Source of the DNA: VXPQ01 sp965232485
Lineage (GTDB): Bacteria > Bacteroidota > Rhodothermia > Rhodothermales > VXPQ01
Direction: 5' to 3'
Assembly (NCBI GenBank): GCA_965232485.1
Contig: OZ246975.1
Span: 1,922,001-1,986,000 of the forward strand
DNA length: 64,000 bases
In this document: piece by piece, positions 1 through 7,863 of the stretch
Layout of the letters: each line of letters begins with the position of its first letter
Position numbering within the stretch: position 1 is the first letter of the stretch
Notes under the pieces: model-generated
What the model saw: only the letters and a program-made list of their open reading frames with translations
What the model was told of the DNA's origin: nothing
Database searches by the model: none
Position numbers and translations under genes: made by a program

Positions 1-1
1 C

Positions 2-745
2 TTCTTGCGCCGCGGTTTCCCGGTTTACGTGATCGACCAGCCGCGACGCGGCCGCGCGGGCCGAAGCACGCTGCCGGCAACGATTACGCCGACGCCCGAC
101 GAGCAGGATTGGTTCGGCATATTCCGCCTCGGCGTCTGGCCGGACTTCTTCCCGGACGTGCAGTTCTCACGCGACCCGGAGGCGCTGAACCAGTATTTTC
201 GCCAGATGACCCCCGACACGGGTCCCCTTGATCCCGCTCTGGCCTCGGACGCGGTCGCCGCGCTCTTCGAGAAGATCGGGCCGGGGATTCTCGTGACCCA
301 TTCGCACAGCGGGGGTATGGGCTGGCGCGCCGCGGTCAGGAGCTCGAACATCCGCGCCATTGTCTCCTACGAACCCGGGAGCGGCTTCATCTTCCCGCAA
401 GGCGAAGCGCCTGCCCCCATGCCGAGCGCCGGCGGCGCGCTGCAAGCGTTCGGCGTGCCTCTGCCGGAGTTCATGCAACTGACGAAAATTCCGATCATCA
501 TCTTCTACGGCGACAACATTCCGGCGCAACCGACGGCGAATCCGGGTCAGGACGGTTGGCGCGTCCGTCTGGCGATGGCGAAACTGTGGAGGGACGCCGT
601 GAACCGTCGAGGCGGTGACGTAACCGTTATACACCTGCCCGAAACAGGTATTTCCGGAAATACGCATTTTCCGTTCTCGGATCTGAACAATCTCGAGATC
701 GCAGATATTCTGTCCACGTTTCTTGAGGAAAAAAACCTGGATTGA
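2..745 (+). CDS. alpha/beta hydrolase, 5' end outside the window
   Basis: The reading frame is open to the left edge, so the true start lies upstream; 247 codons are visible. The protein has an alpha/beta-hydrolase layout: an early strand VYVIDQPRRG, a nucleophile elbow THSHSGG about residue 96-102 (a variant of G-x-S-x-G), a late strand with an acidic residue (IIIFYGDN), and a C-terminal His in GNTHFPFSDLN. The reaction is probably ester or lactone hydrolysis, but the substrate cannot be read from the sequence. The next gene is a cupin-CMD fusion on the same strand 164 bp downstream, compatible with a small detoxification or catabolic group. The family call is solid; the specificity is unknown. 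Confidence 0.75.
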   Translation, partial: FLRRGFPVYVIDQPRRGRAGRSTLPATITPTPDEQDWFGIFRLGVWPDFFPDVQFSRDPEALNQYFRQMTPDTGPLDPALASDAVAALFEKIGPGILVTHSHSGGMGWRAAVRSSNIRAIVSYEPGSGFIFPQGEAPAPMPSAGGALQAFGVPLPEFMQLTKIPIIIFYGDNIPAQPTANPGQDGWRVRLAMAKLWRDAVNRRGGDVTVIHLPETGISGNTHFPFSDLNNLEIADILSTFLEEKNLD

Positions 746-909
746 CGACGCCCGCACTTCTCAGGAAGCGAAATCGTCGCCCTGGCCAACACGGATGATC
801 GACCGCTGATAGACACTGCATTGCCCGCTGCATCCGGATGCACAATTGACGTCGCCTGCGACGCGCTCCTGGAAAACCACATGCTTATTACTCTTACCTG
901 CAAGACACC

Positions 910-1737
910 ATGATGCGAATCATCGCGACTGCCCTCGTTCTCGTCCTCGCAACGCCGGCGATCGCCCATGCCCAAGACGCTCTGACCGTCGTCCGGGGGA
1001 CGCCGCCGACCAATCTGGCGCCGACCGAGAATTTCACCGGCGTCGTCCGGGTGGGAAACCGGTTCCGGGCAGAAGCCCCTGCCCGCATCTACGGCGCCAC
1101 CGTCGCCTTTGAACGTGGGGCCCGGACTCACTGGCACGTCCACCCCCTCGGCCAGACTCTCGTCGTCACGGCCGGCGCCGGTCATGTGCAGCATTGGGGC
1201 GGCCCGGTTCAGGAGATCCGGCCAGGCGATGTGGTCTGGATTCCGCCCGGCGCGAAACACTGGCACGGAGCCTTGCCGAACGCCCCCATGACCCATGTCG
1301 CCCTTGTGGAACGACCCGACGCCGGGCCGGCCACCGTGTGGGCGGAGGCAGTCAGCGACGAACAGTACGCCGTCCTGCCTCAAGGACTGGAACCTGCTCC
1401 TGCCGACTCCTCCGGCGGAAACACTCGACGCTCACGGGCCCAGCAGTTGATGGGCGACATTGCTCCCAGGCTGGCCGACCTCACCGACGAGGTCCTCTAC
1501 GGGCAGGTGTGGCCGAGTCCCGAACTCTCCCAACGCGACCGCAGCCTGGTCACCGTGAGCGCGCTGATTGCGATGAACCGTCCCGATCAGCTTCGGTCGC
1601 ACCTTGCCAGAGCGCGCAGAAATGGCGTAACGCAGGAGGAGTTGATCGAGACGATCACCCACCTGGCGTTCTATGCCGGCTGGCCGAGCGCAGTGACCGC
1701 CGTCTCCGTAGCCAGAGAGGTGTTTCAGGAGGATTAA
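910..1737 (+). CDS. secreted cupin / carboxymuconolactone decarboxylase fusion protein
   Basis: 275 aa. Residues 1-22 form a signal peptide ending AIAHAQ, so the protein is exported. Residues about 45-130 form a cupin barrel with the metal-binding pattern THWHVHP and the second motif PPGAKHWHG. Residues about 150-270 form a carboxymuconolactone decarboxylase-like (CMD/AhpD-like) helical domain (RDRSLVTVSALIAM, HLAFYAGWPSA). I see no CxxC pair in the CMD part, so peroxidase chemistry of the AhpD type is unlikely. Fusions of this type occur in proteobacteria and FCB bacteria and are thought to act on small oxidised compounds. The start at 910 is one of two adjacent ATGs. The substrate is unknown. 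Confidence 0.85.
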   Translation: MMRIIATALVLVLATPAIAHAQDALTVVRGTPPTNLAPTENFTGVVRVGNRFRAEAPARIYGATVAFERGARTHWHVHPLGQTLVVTAGAGHVQHWGGPVQEIRPGDVVWIPPGAKHWHGALPNAPMTHVALVERPDAGPATVWAEAVSDEQYAVLPQGLEPAPADSSGGNTRRSRAQQLMGDIAPRLADLTDEVLYGQVWPSPELSQRDRSLVTVSALIAMNRPDQLRSHLARARRNGVTQEELIETITHLAFYAGWPSAVTAVSVAREVFQED

Positions 1738-1838
1738 CGCTCCGACTGGACGCGCTGCTAATAAACCCGGACATCAGGCGCAAAGGCACAACACGGAGAG
1801 ATCACACGTATCGCACAGTGATCGCCTGTCTCGTCTTG

Positions 1839-2555
1839 TCAAGCGGCGGTCGTCGTTATCCAGTGGCGTTTCGTCAGGAAGTCGCGAAACAGGTCGCAGC
1901 CTTTGCGTGGGCATGCAGGTTCACCCGCATAAATTGGGTTTCTATCGTACGTGTTGCTATGCCTATTCCACCAGCTGCAACCCGGATGAGGCGTGCTAAT
2001 GCATGGAATGTCGCATTCATGAACCACGCTCTCGCCGTATTCACCAGCAAACCGGGAGACAAAGATGACTAATTCCGGTTGATGTCTCTGAAGGAACCAG
2101 CGCAGTACTTCCTCGGATATTTTGCGATCCTGGGGCATGACATGGCCTTTTATGCTACCGCCGGGCTTTGGAGCTGGCCGCATGAAATAGTTATAGAAGG
2201 CGATGTGATGAAGAGGACGTTCCCCCGGCGCCAGAGTCAGACCGCCCTCCTTCAATATGCTTGCGATTTTCTTTTCGATTTCCCCAAAGATTCGGTGGCC
2301 TCGACGGCGATGTTCGAAGAAGTCTTCTATTACGCCTTTTGTGTGCACCCACCCGTGTTCTTCTTCCTTGAGGTCACCCTCTTTGCTCCGGTACCAGTCT
2401 TCAGGATCAAGTTGGATAGTGGATCCGCGAGGCATATAGTGGCTTTCGCCGGCCACCAGTAACCGTTTGTGGCGACTGTCCCGATACAGATTGCCGATCC
2501 AGGGCCGCATGCAGGAAAAACGTTCCAGATGTTCTGGTTTCTTTATGGTAGTCAT
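1839..2555 (-). CDS. uracil-DNA-glycosylase-like hypothetical protein
   Basis: 238 aa, minus strand, with a GAGG ribosome-binding site about 9 bases before the ATG. The core resembles the uracil-DNA glycosylase fold: an early strand LLVAGESHY, a middle segment HHIAFYNYFMRP, a strand LVIFVSRFAGEYG, then ISTPHPGCSWWNR near the C-terminus, where UDG-like proteins carry their second conserved loop. The classic UDG catalytic signature is not evident, so a role in base excision is not established. The gene stands alone, next to the IS5-family element, and reads away from it. The fold guess is from motif order only. Confidence 0.6.
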   Translation of the reverse strand: MTTIKKPEHLERFSCMRPWIGNLYRDSRHKRLLVAGESHYMPRGSTIQLDPEDWYRSKEGDLKEEEHGWVHTKGVIEDFFEHRRRGHRIFGEIEKKIASILKEGGLTLAPGERPLHHIAFYNYFMRPAPKPGGSIKGHVMPQDRKISEEVLRWFLQRHQPELVIFVSRFAGEYGESVVHECDIPCISTPHPGCSWWNRHSNTYDRNPIYAGEPACPRKGCDLFRDFLTKRHWITTTAA

Positions 2556-2603
2556 GATTCGTCCTCAAGGGTTCGTGATTGATTACGTGAAAGCATAGAG
2601 TTA

Positions 2604-3776
2604 AGGATACTCTGATTTAATCCCCCGTTTGTATTTTACGGTATATCCCATTACCAATCGAGGAAATCCGATGCTCCAGTTTTCATTCGAGGACGTAGCC
2701 TACCAAAGCCGCACGAAAAAGACGCGTAACCAGCGATTTCTCGAGCAGATGGACTCGGTGCTTCCATGGGAGGCTTTTCTTTCGGAGTTGGAGCCTTTCT
2801 ATCCGCAGGGAGCAAGGGGTCGTCCTCCGGTCGGTTTTGAAACGATGCTTCGTATCTACTTCATGCAGCAGTGGTTCGGTCATTCGGATCCGGGCATGGA
2901 AGACGCTCTTCACGACAATATCGCGATGCGTCGTTTCGCTCGTCTTGACGCGGGCTACGCGCCGGACGAGACGACGATATGCAAGTTTCGCCACTGGCTC
3001 GAGGAGCGCGGGCTGACGAAGAGGCTTCTGTCGATTAGCAACAAGCATCTTCGTGCTCACGGCGTCATGGTTCGCGAGGGCAGCATAGTGGACGCGACGA
3101 TCATTTCTGCTCCTGCGTCTACGAAGAACCGCACCGGCGCGCGCGATCCTGAGATGAAGTCCACGCGCAAGGCGAACAAGTGGCGTTTCGGGATGAAAGC
3201 GCATATCGGCACGGACACGCAGGGCTATGTGCACAGCGTAGAGGTGACGGCTGCGAACGTGCACGACGTGACGATGATGGAGCAGTGTCTGCACGGCGAG
3301 GAGAAGGAGATTTACGGCGACAAGGGCTACGCGTGCCGAAAGCGCAAGGAGCAGGCCGAGTCGCAAGGCGTCGCCTGGCGGGTGTTGCGCAAGGCGGCCA
3401 GAGGCAGGAAACTGACCTGCGCGGACGCTTCGTTCAATCGCAAGAGCAACCGCATTCGCGCGCGCGTAGAACATCCCTTCGGGGTGGTCAAGCATCTTTG
3501 GGGTTACCGCAAGACGCGCTACCGGGGGTTGCGCAAGAACGCGGCGCAGGTCTATACGCTGTTTGCGCTGGCGAATTTCTACATGGCGCGCAAGAAATTG
3601 ATAGCTGTCGCCCGATAGGTATGCCCGAGCGCCCCGTTTTGAGGCGCCCGGGGCGCAAAAACACGACAATATCGACGATTTAACGTTGGATTCGACCAAA
3701 AATCGCTCCCTGTACGCATCGAAACCTTCAATGCCTTCAATCTGACCCCCAAACACCGGATTGATCAGAGTATCCT
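2604..3776 (+). mobile_element. IS5-family insertion sequence, complete
   Basis: A 1173-bp element bounded by inverted ends: AGGATACTCTGAT at 2604-2616 and its reverse complement at 3764-3776, with further similarity (AATCC...GTTTG) inside. A 3-bp repeat TTA flanks both sides (2601-2603 and 3777-3779), as expected for TNA-target IS5 subgroups. It encodes one intact DDE transposase. The same terminal sequence recurs at two short non-coding elements in this window (5207-5460 and 7548-7713). Confidence 0.85.
2671..3618 (+). CDS. IS5-family DDE transposase
   Basis: 315 aa from the ATG at 2671, which has AGGA 7 bases upstream; an upstream ATG at 2629 adds 14 residues without typical family sequence. 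Residues about 45-115 match the N-terminal DUF772-type domain (GRPPVGFETMLRIYFMQQWF). The DDE catalytic residues appear intact: D in GSIVDATIISAP, D in IYGDKGYACRK and E in RARVEHPFGVVK. It would bind the inverted ends at 2604 and 3776 and cut and paste the element. Its integrity makes it a candidate source of transposase for the MITE-like elements nearby. Confidence 0.92.
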   Translation: MLQFSFEDVAYQSRTKKTRNQRFLEQMDSVLPWEAFLSELEPFYPQGARGRPPVGFETMLRIYFMQQWFGHSDPGMEDALHDNIAMRRFARLDAGYAPDETTICKFRHWLEERGLTKRLLSISNKHLRAHGVMVREGSIVDATIISAPASTKNRTGARDPEMKSTRKANKWRFGMKAHIGTDTQGYVHSVEVTAANVHDVTMMEQCLHGEEKEIYGDKGYACRKRKEQAESQGVAWRVLRKAARGRKLTCADASFNRKSNRIRARVEHPFGVVKHLWGYRKTRYRGLRKNAAQVYTLFALANFYMARKKLIAVAR

Positions 3777-3853
3777 TTAGGGGTTTTTAGTTCTTTATCG
3801 GGTTCTATGGGGTGAACAAACTGCGGGGGTTTCCACACCCCGCGCCGCCGGAT

Positions 3854-4159
3854 TCAGCGCGTAAAGGTTCGATGCGTTGCCCCCGTCCGGACGCGCCGCA
3901 AAACGTATCCGGACGCTTCAAGCCGCCGCAAAATCTTTTGTACCCCCCGCGGCGTTCGGCCTATTCGCGCCGCTATCTTTGCGACTCTCGGCCACGCTTG
4001 GCCGTAGCCTTCCGCGTCCGGGTTCCATTTGATCAATCCGACAAGTTCAAGCAAGATAGCCCGCGCCGTTCGAGCCATGTTTTCCAGGCATTTGACGTCC
4101 GCGGCGCGCCATCCGCTGAACCCGCTTGCCGAAACGCGCGCATCCCCCCGCCGGCGCAT
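3854..4159 (-). CDS. small winged-helix protein downstream of ruvA
   Basis: 101 aa; the ATG at 4159 lies 2 bases past the ruvA stop, suggesting translational coupling. The C-terminal 70 residues look like a winged helix (VGLIKWNPDAEGYGQAWP, then ARIGRTPRGVQKILRRLEAS, then a GYVLRRV wing). The pattern LLEL...W-x-P...YG-x-AWP-x-V-x-x-IA also occurs in the 297-aa replication-like protein at 51309-52202, so the two domains appear related. No catalytic motif is present. It may be a mobile-element remnant joined to ruvA, or a DNA-binding accessory protein. A random open frame in GC-rich DNA is the alternative, but the shared motif argues against it. Confidence 0.5.
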   Translation of the reverse strand: MRRRGDARVSASGFSGWRAADVKCLENMARTARAILLELVGLIKWNPDAEGYGQAWPRVAKIAARIGRTPRGVQKILRRLEASGYVLRRVRTGATHRTFTR

Positions 4160-4161
4160 CG

Positions 4162-4752
4162 TCAACGCTCCCTGAGCGCCAGGCGCACCATGTCCTCGAC
4201 GGTCGCGACGGAAGGATGCTGCTGCAATATCTTGTGCAGGGCTTTTTCGGCGGACGCCCGCGCGTAGCCCAGCGACTCGAGGGCCGCCAGCGCATCGCCG
4301 CGCGCCGATCGATCCGACCCGTCCGCCACGCTCTCCGACCCCCATTCCATGGCGGAAAAACGATCCCGCAACTCCAGAATCATGCGCTGGGCCATTTTGC
4401 GCCCGACGCCCGGAATCCTCGTCAGGAGCGCCTCGGCGCCCTCCATCACATAGGTCCGAAGATCGTCCGGCCGCATCACCGAAAGCGCGGCCAGCGCCAG
4501 CTTGGGACCAATCCCCGATACGCTCAGCATCACCTCGAATACCTGCTTTTCCCGCTCGGAAAAGAATCCGTACAGGAGCGCCGCATCTTCCCGCACGTGA
4601 AAGTGGGTGGCGAGCCGCGCCTGCTCGCCGGTTTCGGGCAGGCGCTCGAAGGTCGAGGTGGCGATAAACAATTCGTACCCCACGCCCTGCACGTCAAGCA
4701 CGACGCGCGTGGGCTGCTTTTCGACCAGTTTACCGGAAAGATAGGCGTACAT
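4162..4752 (-). CDS. ruvA: Holliday junction branch migration protein RuvA
   Basis: 196 aa, normal length for RuvA. It binds four-way Holliday junctions as a tetramer and loads the RuvB motor during recombinational repair. The N-terminal OB domain begins MYAYLSGKLVEK; the two helix-hairpin-helix motifs are visible as LSVSGIGPKLALAALS and LTRIPGVGRKMAQRMILEL; the C-terminal RuvB-contact domain ends LHKILQQHPSVATVEDMVRLAL. ruvB and ruvC are not in the window. A 63-bp stretch of this gene (4373-4435) is repeated identically at 4848-4910, upstream of the start. Confidence 0.97.
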   Translation of the reverse strand: MYAYLSGKLVEKQPTRVVLDVQGVGYELFIATSTFERLPETGEQARLATHFHVREDAALLYGFFSEREKQVFEVMLSVSGIGPKLALAALSVMRPDDLRTYVMEGAEALLTRIPGVGRKMAQRMILELRDRFSAMEWGSESVADGSDRSARGDALAALESLGYARASAEKALHKILQQHPSVATVEDMVRLALRER

Positions 4753-4799
4753 GGCGGGACAGGTTCAATTTCCGCTATTGCGCAGAGGCGGGTTTCTAT

Positions 4800-4923
4800 G
4801 CATAATCGGCATAATCAACCGGCAAACCAAGCCGACAGGGCGGCGAATCCAGAATCATGCGCTGGGCCATTTTGCGCCCGACGCCCGGAATCCTCGTCAG
4901 GAGCGCCTCGTCGCCTTCCATAG
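4800..4923 (-). pseudogene. fragment duplicating the second HhH motif of ruvA
   Basis: 4848-4910 is identical over 63 bp to 4373-4435 inside ruvA. Read on the minus strand it gives a short open frame starting near 4923 (MEGDEALLTRIPGVGRKMAQ...), ending at the TAG near 4796-4800 after about 41 codons. Outside the 63 bp there is no ruvA similarity. It is therefore a captured piece of ruvA rather than a decayed full copy. Perfect identity implies a recent event or ongoing gene conversion. I do not think it is a functional gene. Confidence 0.6.
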
Positions 4924-4974
4924 CGCTCTCCGGCGCCGGGCGCGATACGAAAATAAGGCGTTCTGTTCATGAAC

Positions 4975-5157
4975 TATGCAAAATATGCATAATGAGCGCG
5001 GCGAACGCGGGCAGAACATCGCGAAAAAGAGGCGCATCCTAATGAATTATGCAAAATATGCATAGATAAAGCGTCTTCTATGCAAAAAACGCATAGATAA
5101 AATCTTTCCTATGCAATATATGCATGAAAAAGGTCTTTTCTATGCAAAAATTGCATA
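4975..5157. repeat. array of 17-bp palindromic operator-like repeats, 31-bp period
   Basis: Five copies of a near-palindrome TATGCA-N5-GCATA occur at 4975-4991, 5048-5064, 5079-5095, 5110-5126 and 5141-5157. The last four start exactly 31 bp apart, about three helical turns, so bound proteins would line up on one face. A sixth copy lies apart at 4797-4813 (TATGCATAATCGGCATA). The AT-rich 14-bp spacers (GATAAAGCGTCTTC and similar) are also partly conserved, so this is a degenerate 31-bp tandem repeat. The repeat is shorter than a CRISPR repeat and the spacers are not unique. An array of repressor sites, or iterons, fits best. Confidence 0.65.
4976..5065 (+). pseudogene. possible truncated XRE-type regulator start
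   Basis: A 29-codon frame begins inside one palindrome copy and ends inside the next. The middle, ERGERGQNIAKKRRIL, resembles the first helix of XRE-family helix-turn-helix regulators, but the recognition helices are missing because the frame stops in the repeat at 5063-5065. If correct, the palindromes could be the operators of this lost regulator. The segment is very short, so this is a suggestion only. Confidence 0.25.
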
Positions 5158-5206
5158 GATCGGTTTTCAGGTCGGTTTTCAGGTCGGTTCGGCCAAGGGT
5201 TTGTAG

Positions 5207-5460
5207 AGAATGCTCTGATTAAGTCCGCAAAGATTCAGAGGCTGAAAAGCGCGCGCTGGCAAGGAATGACGAAGCAGCGAAGGGCCCGCGTAATGAGGAA
5301 GGACACAGCCGGCGTGCGCCTCGCAGCGTCCCGAAGGGCGCGTCACAGACGCCATGCTGCGAAATAGCCGTGTTTTCCACTGATTTAAACGATGGAACCA
5401 TAATGTCCTTTACGCGCTAAAGCGACATGCTGAGCAAAGTGGTTTTGATCAGAATATCCT
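5207..5460. mobile_element. MITE-like element related to the IS5 ends (copy 1)
   Basis: About 254 bp without a transposase. The left end AGAATGCTCTGATTAAGT and the right end, reverse-complemented AGGATATTCTGATCAAA, match the IS ends at 2604 and 3776. Internal segments match copy 2 at 7548-7713: CGCAAAGATTCAGAGGC near the left, and CCGTGTTTT...GATTT...AACGATG further in. A hairpin is visible near each end. It is best explained as a non-autonomous element mobilised by the neighbouring IS5 transposase. A clean target duplication could not be identified. Confidence 0.65.
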
Positions 5461-5539
5461 ATACTGTTTCCTGTTCGTCCCTTTTGCCCAGACGGCGCCC
5501 GGACGATCTCCCCTGCAATCTAACCATTGAGGCCATACG

Positions 5540-6862
5540 ATGCGTCAAATTACAGCATTCCTTGCGATGGCGTGCATGTTTGCTGCATGCCTGATCGCGC
5601 CCCGCTACGCGCAGGCGCAAATCGCGTTCGAACATGTGCATGTCCTGCCCATGACTGACGACGAAATCCGAACCGACTGGACCGTGGTGGTGGACGGCGA
5701 CCGGATCGTCGCCGCCGGCCCCGCCGCAGAGGCGGAAGTCCCGGCGACGGCGGAGCGCATCGACGGAACCGGGAAATATCTCATTCCCGGCCTGGCCGAA
5801 ATGCACGGGCACATACCTTCCCCGAACGAATCGCCGGAGTATATCGAATCCCTGCTGTTTCTGTATATCGCCAACGGGGTCACCACCGTGCGCGGCCTGC
5901 TGGGCGAGCCGGGACAACTGGCGCTGCGGGAAGCCACGGCGAACGGAAGCCTCCTCGGGCCGGCGTTGTACCTGGCGGGCCCGGCCTTCAGCGGCGGGAC
6001 GATTTCTTCGCCCGAACAGGCGGACGAGCGCGTCCGGGAGCAAGCGGCCGAGGGGTGGGATTATCTGAAGGCGCTCCCCGGACTGACCCGCGAGGAATAC
6101 GACGCCATGGCCCGCGCCGCGCGCGAAGAAGGCATTCCCTTCATCGGACATGTTCCCGCCGACGCGGGCCTGCTGCACGCCATCGAAATGGGGCAGCAAA
6201 CGATCGACCATCTGGACGGCTACATTGAATATCTGACGGAGGGAGGCGACGCGATCGATCCGGAACGCCTCGAAAACGCCATCGCCCTGACGAAGGAGCA
6301 TAACGTATGGGTCGTCCCCACCATGGCGCTCTGGGAAACCATACTCGGCGCGCCGTCCGCGGAGGACATGGCGCATTACGAAGAACTGCAATACATGCCG
6401 CCGGACATGGTGGCTTCGTGGGCCCGGTCCCAGGACCGGCGGCGGGCCGGAAGCGGATTCGATCAGGAACGCGCGGACCGGATTGCGGCCCAGCGCATCG
6501 ACCTGCTCGGGGCGCTTAACGAGGCGGGCGTCCGCATTCTGATGGGAACGGACTCGCCGCAGGTGTTCAGCGTGCCGGGCTTTGCGCTGGCGCGCGAACT
6601 GCCGCTCATGACGGATGCAGGCATGTCGCCGTACGAAATTCTCGTTTCCGGGACCCGCGCGGTGGGCGAGTATCTGCGCGAACAAGACACGTTCGGAACG
6701 ATTACGGCAGGAAGCCGGGCGGATCTTATCCTGCTCAACAGCAACCCGCTGGAGGATGCGATGCGCGTCTTTGACCGGGCCGGAGTCATGGCTCGCGGAC
6801 AGTGGATTCCCGAATCGGAAATACAGGAACGCCTGGCGGAAATCGCGGCGTCATACCAGTAG
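5540..6862 (+). CDS. exported amidohydrolase-family metalloenzyme
   Basis: 440 aa. The signal peptide is residues 1-27, cut after YAQAQ. A composite amidohydrolase fold follows: the N-terminal beta-sandwich part (VVDGDRIVAAGP), metal ligands H89 and H91 in AEMHGH, a Lys in DYLKALPG as possible carbamylated ligand, His in PFIGHVPAD and IDHLDGY, and Asp in LMGTDSP. The last 60 residues rejoin the sandwich domain (AGSRADLILLNSNPLED), as in imidazolonepropionase- and prolidase-like amidohydrolases. It would act in the periplasm or outside the cell on an amide or cyclic amide; the substrate is unknown. The gene begins 80 bp downstream of MITE copy 1. Confidence 0.88.
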   Translation: MRQITAFLAMACMFAACLIAPRYAQAQIAFEHVHVLPMTDDEIRTDWTVVVDGDRIVAAGPAAEAEVPATAERIDGTGKYLIPGLAEMHGHIPSPNESPEYIESLLFLYIANGVTTVRGLLGEPGQLALREATANGSLLGPALYLAGPAFSGGTISSPEQADERVREQAAEGWDYLKALPGLTREEYDAMARAAREEGIPFIGHVPADAGLLHAIEMGQQTIDHLDGYIEYLTEGGDAIDPERLENAIALTKEHNVWVVPTMALWETILGAPSAEDMAHYEELQYMPPDMVASWARSQDRRRAGSGFDQERADRIAAQRIDLLGALNEAGVRILMGTDSPQVFSVPGFALARELPLMTDAGMSPYEILVSGTRAVGEYLREQDTFGTITAGSRADLILLNSNPLEDAMRVFDRAGVMARGQWIPESEIQERLAEIAASYQ

Positions 6863-6883
6863 CGCGGCGGCGCGCAGGCCGCG

Positions 6884-7546
6884 TTACCGCTTGCGCGCCA
6901 AAGTAACGCCGTCCGCAATGGGCAGCATGCAGCAGTCCACGCGCTCGTCGCGAACAATAACGGCGTTCAGGGCGGCGATGGCCTGGGAATCCAGGTCGTC
7001 TTCGGCAGGGTTCAGGACGCGGCCCTTGCGCAGCATATTGTCCAGGGCGACGACGCCCCCCGGGCGAAGGAGGCGCAAGACCTGTTCGTAGTAGACGCCG
7101 TACGACGTCTTGTCCGCGTCGATGAAGGCAAAGTCGTACGTGTCCCCGCGCCCCTCGTCCAGCAAGGCCCGCAACGTATCCGCCGCGTCGCCTGCGCGAA
7201 ATTCGATCTTCTCTTCCACGCCCGCCTCGCGCCAGTGGCGGCGGGCTATGCGCGCATAGTCTTCGCTCGCGTCGCAGGCCGTCAGGAGGCCGCCGCTCGG
7301 AAGGGCTTGCGCGACGGCGATGGAACTGTATCCGGTGAATACCCCGATTTCAAGAGCGCGGCGGGCGCCCGTCATGCGCGCGAGCATGGCCATGAACGCC
7401 CCTTGCTCCGGCGCAATCTGCATATCGGCCTCCGCCATGGACGCGGTCTCTTCCCGCAATCGGCGCAGTACGTCTGTTTCGCGGACCGCGTGGCGGACCA
7501 GGTATTCATGGAGTTCGGGCGAAAGCCCTATGCTTCGGTTCGACAT
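6884..7546 (-). CDS. class I SAM-dependent O-methyltransferase
   Basis: 220 aa from the ATG at 7546; longer upstream frames run into the MITE and lack homology. This is the CCoAOMT/MdmC-type O-methyltransferase family: SAM motif I ALEIGVFTGYSSIAVA, motif II LTACDASEDY, the metal-binding AFIDADKTSYGVYY and the VALDNMLRKGRV loop. It transfers a methyl group to a catechol-type hydroxyl in a divalent-metal-dependent manner; the acceptor is unknown. The start codon lies 1 bp from the edge of MITE copy 2, so the native 5' leader has been replaced by the element and no clear ribosome-binding site remains. Confidence 0.92.
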   Translation of the reverse strand: MSNRSIGLSPELHEYLVRHAVRETDVLRRLREETASMAEADMQIAPEQGAFMAMLARMTGARRALEIGVFTGYSSIAVAQALPSGGLLTACDASEDYARIARRHWREAGVEEKIEFRAGDAADTLRALLDEGRGDTYDFAFIDADKTSYGVYYEQVLRLLRPGGVVALDNMLRKGRVLNPAEDDLDSQAIAALNAVIVRDERVDCCMLPIADGVTLARKR

Positions 7547-7547
7547 A

Positions 7548-7713
7548 AGGATGCTCTGATTAAGTCTGCAAAGATTCAGAGGCCGAAAGGGCGCTTCACC
7601 GTCGCGGCGCTCCGAATACGCCGTGTTTTTTGCCGATTTCAACGATGCAATCATGTCGTTCTTTATGCGTGAAAGGGAAGCGCTGATCGAAGTGGACTTG
7701 ATCAGAGCATCCT
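7548..7713. mobile_element. MITE-like element related to the IS5 ends (copy 2)
   Basis: 166 bp with ends AGGATGCTCTGAT (7548-7560) and ATCAGAGCATCCT (7701-7713), flanked by TA on both sides. Subterminal hairpins are visible: GCTCTGA pairing with TCAGAG at the left, and GCGCTGATC/GATCAG.GC around an 11-base loop at the right. Internal sequence is shared with copy 1 (5207-5460). It carries no gene and sits directly at the start of the O-methyltransferase gene. Confidence 0.72.
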
Positions 7714-7751
7714 TAAATAAAGTCCTCCTTATGAAATGCGTTGCAGAACTT

Positions 7752-7811
7752 CTTGACGAATCTCTTGAAAAATCCCTTGAAAAACTCATTGAAAAAACCC
7801 CTGAAAAATCC
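7752..7811. repeat. 12-bp tandem repeat, five units
   Basis: Five consecutive 12-bp units related to CTTGAAAAATCC lie between MITE copy 2 and the pgm stop. They lie in a plus-strand open frame that would encode an ESLEKSLEKLIEK-like repeat, but that frame runs antisense into pgm and has no other support. I see nothing else in 7714-7863. Confidence 0.6.
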
Positions 7812-7863
7812 GGCGGAACGAACGGGACGGCGCAGGCCCCTTTATTGACGCGCCATTCCCGGA

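Noticed and set aside
5048..5157. CRISPR array
   Set aside because: The repeat is a 17-bp palindrome, the spacers are 14 bp and similar to one another, and no cas gene is present.
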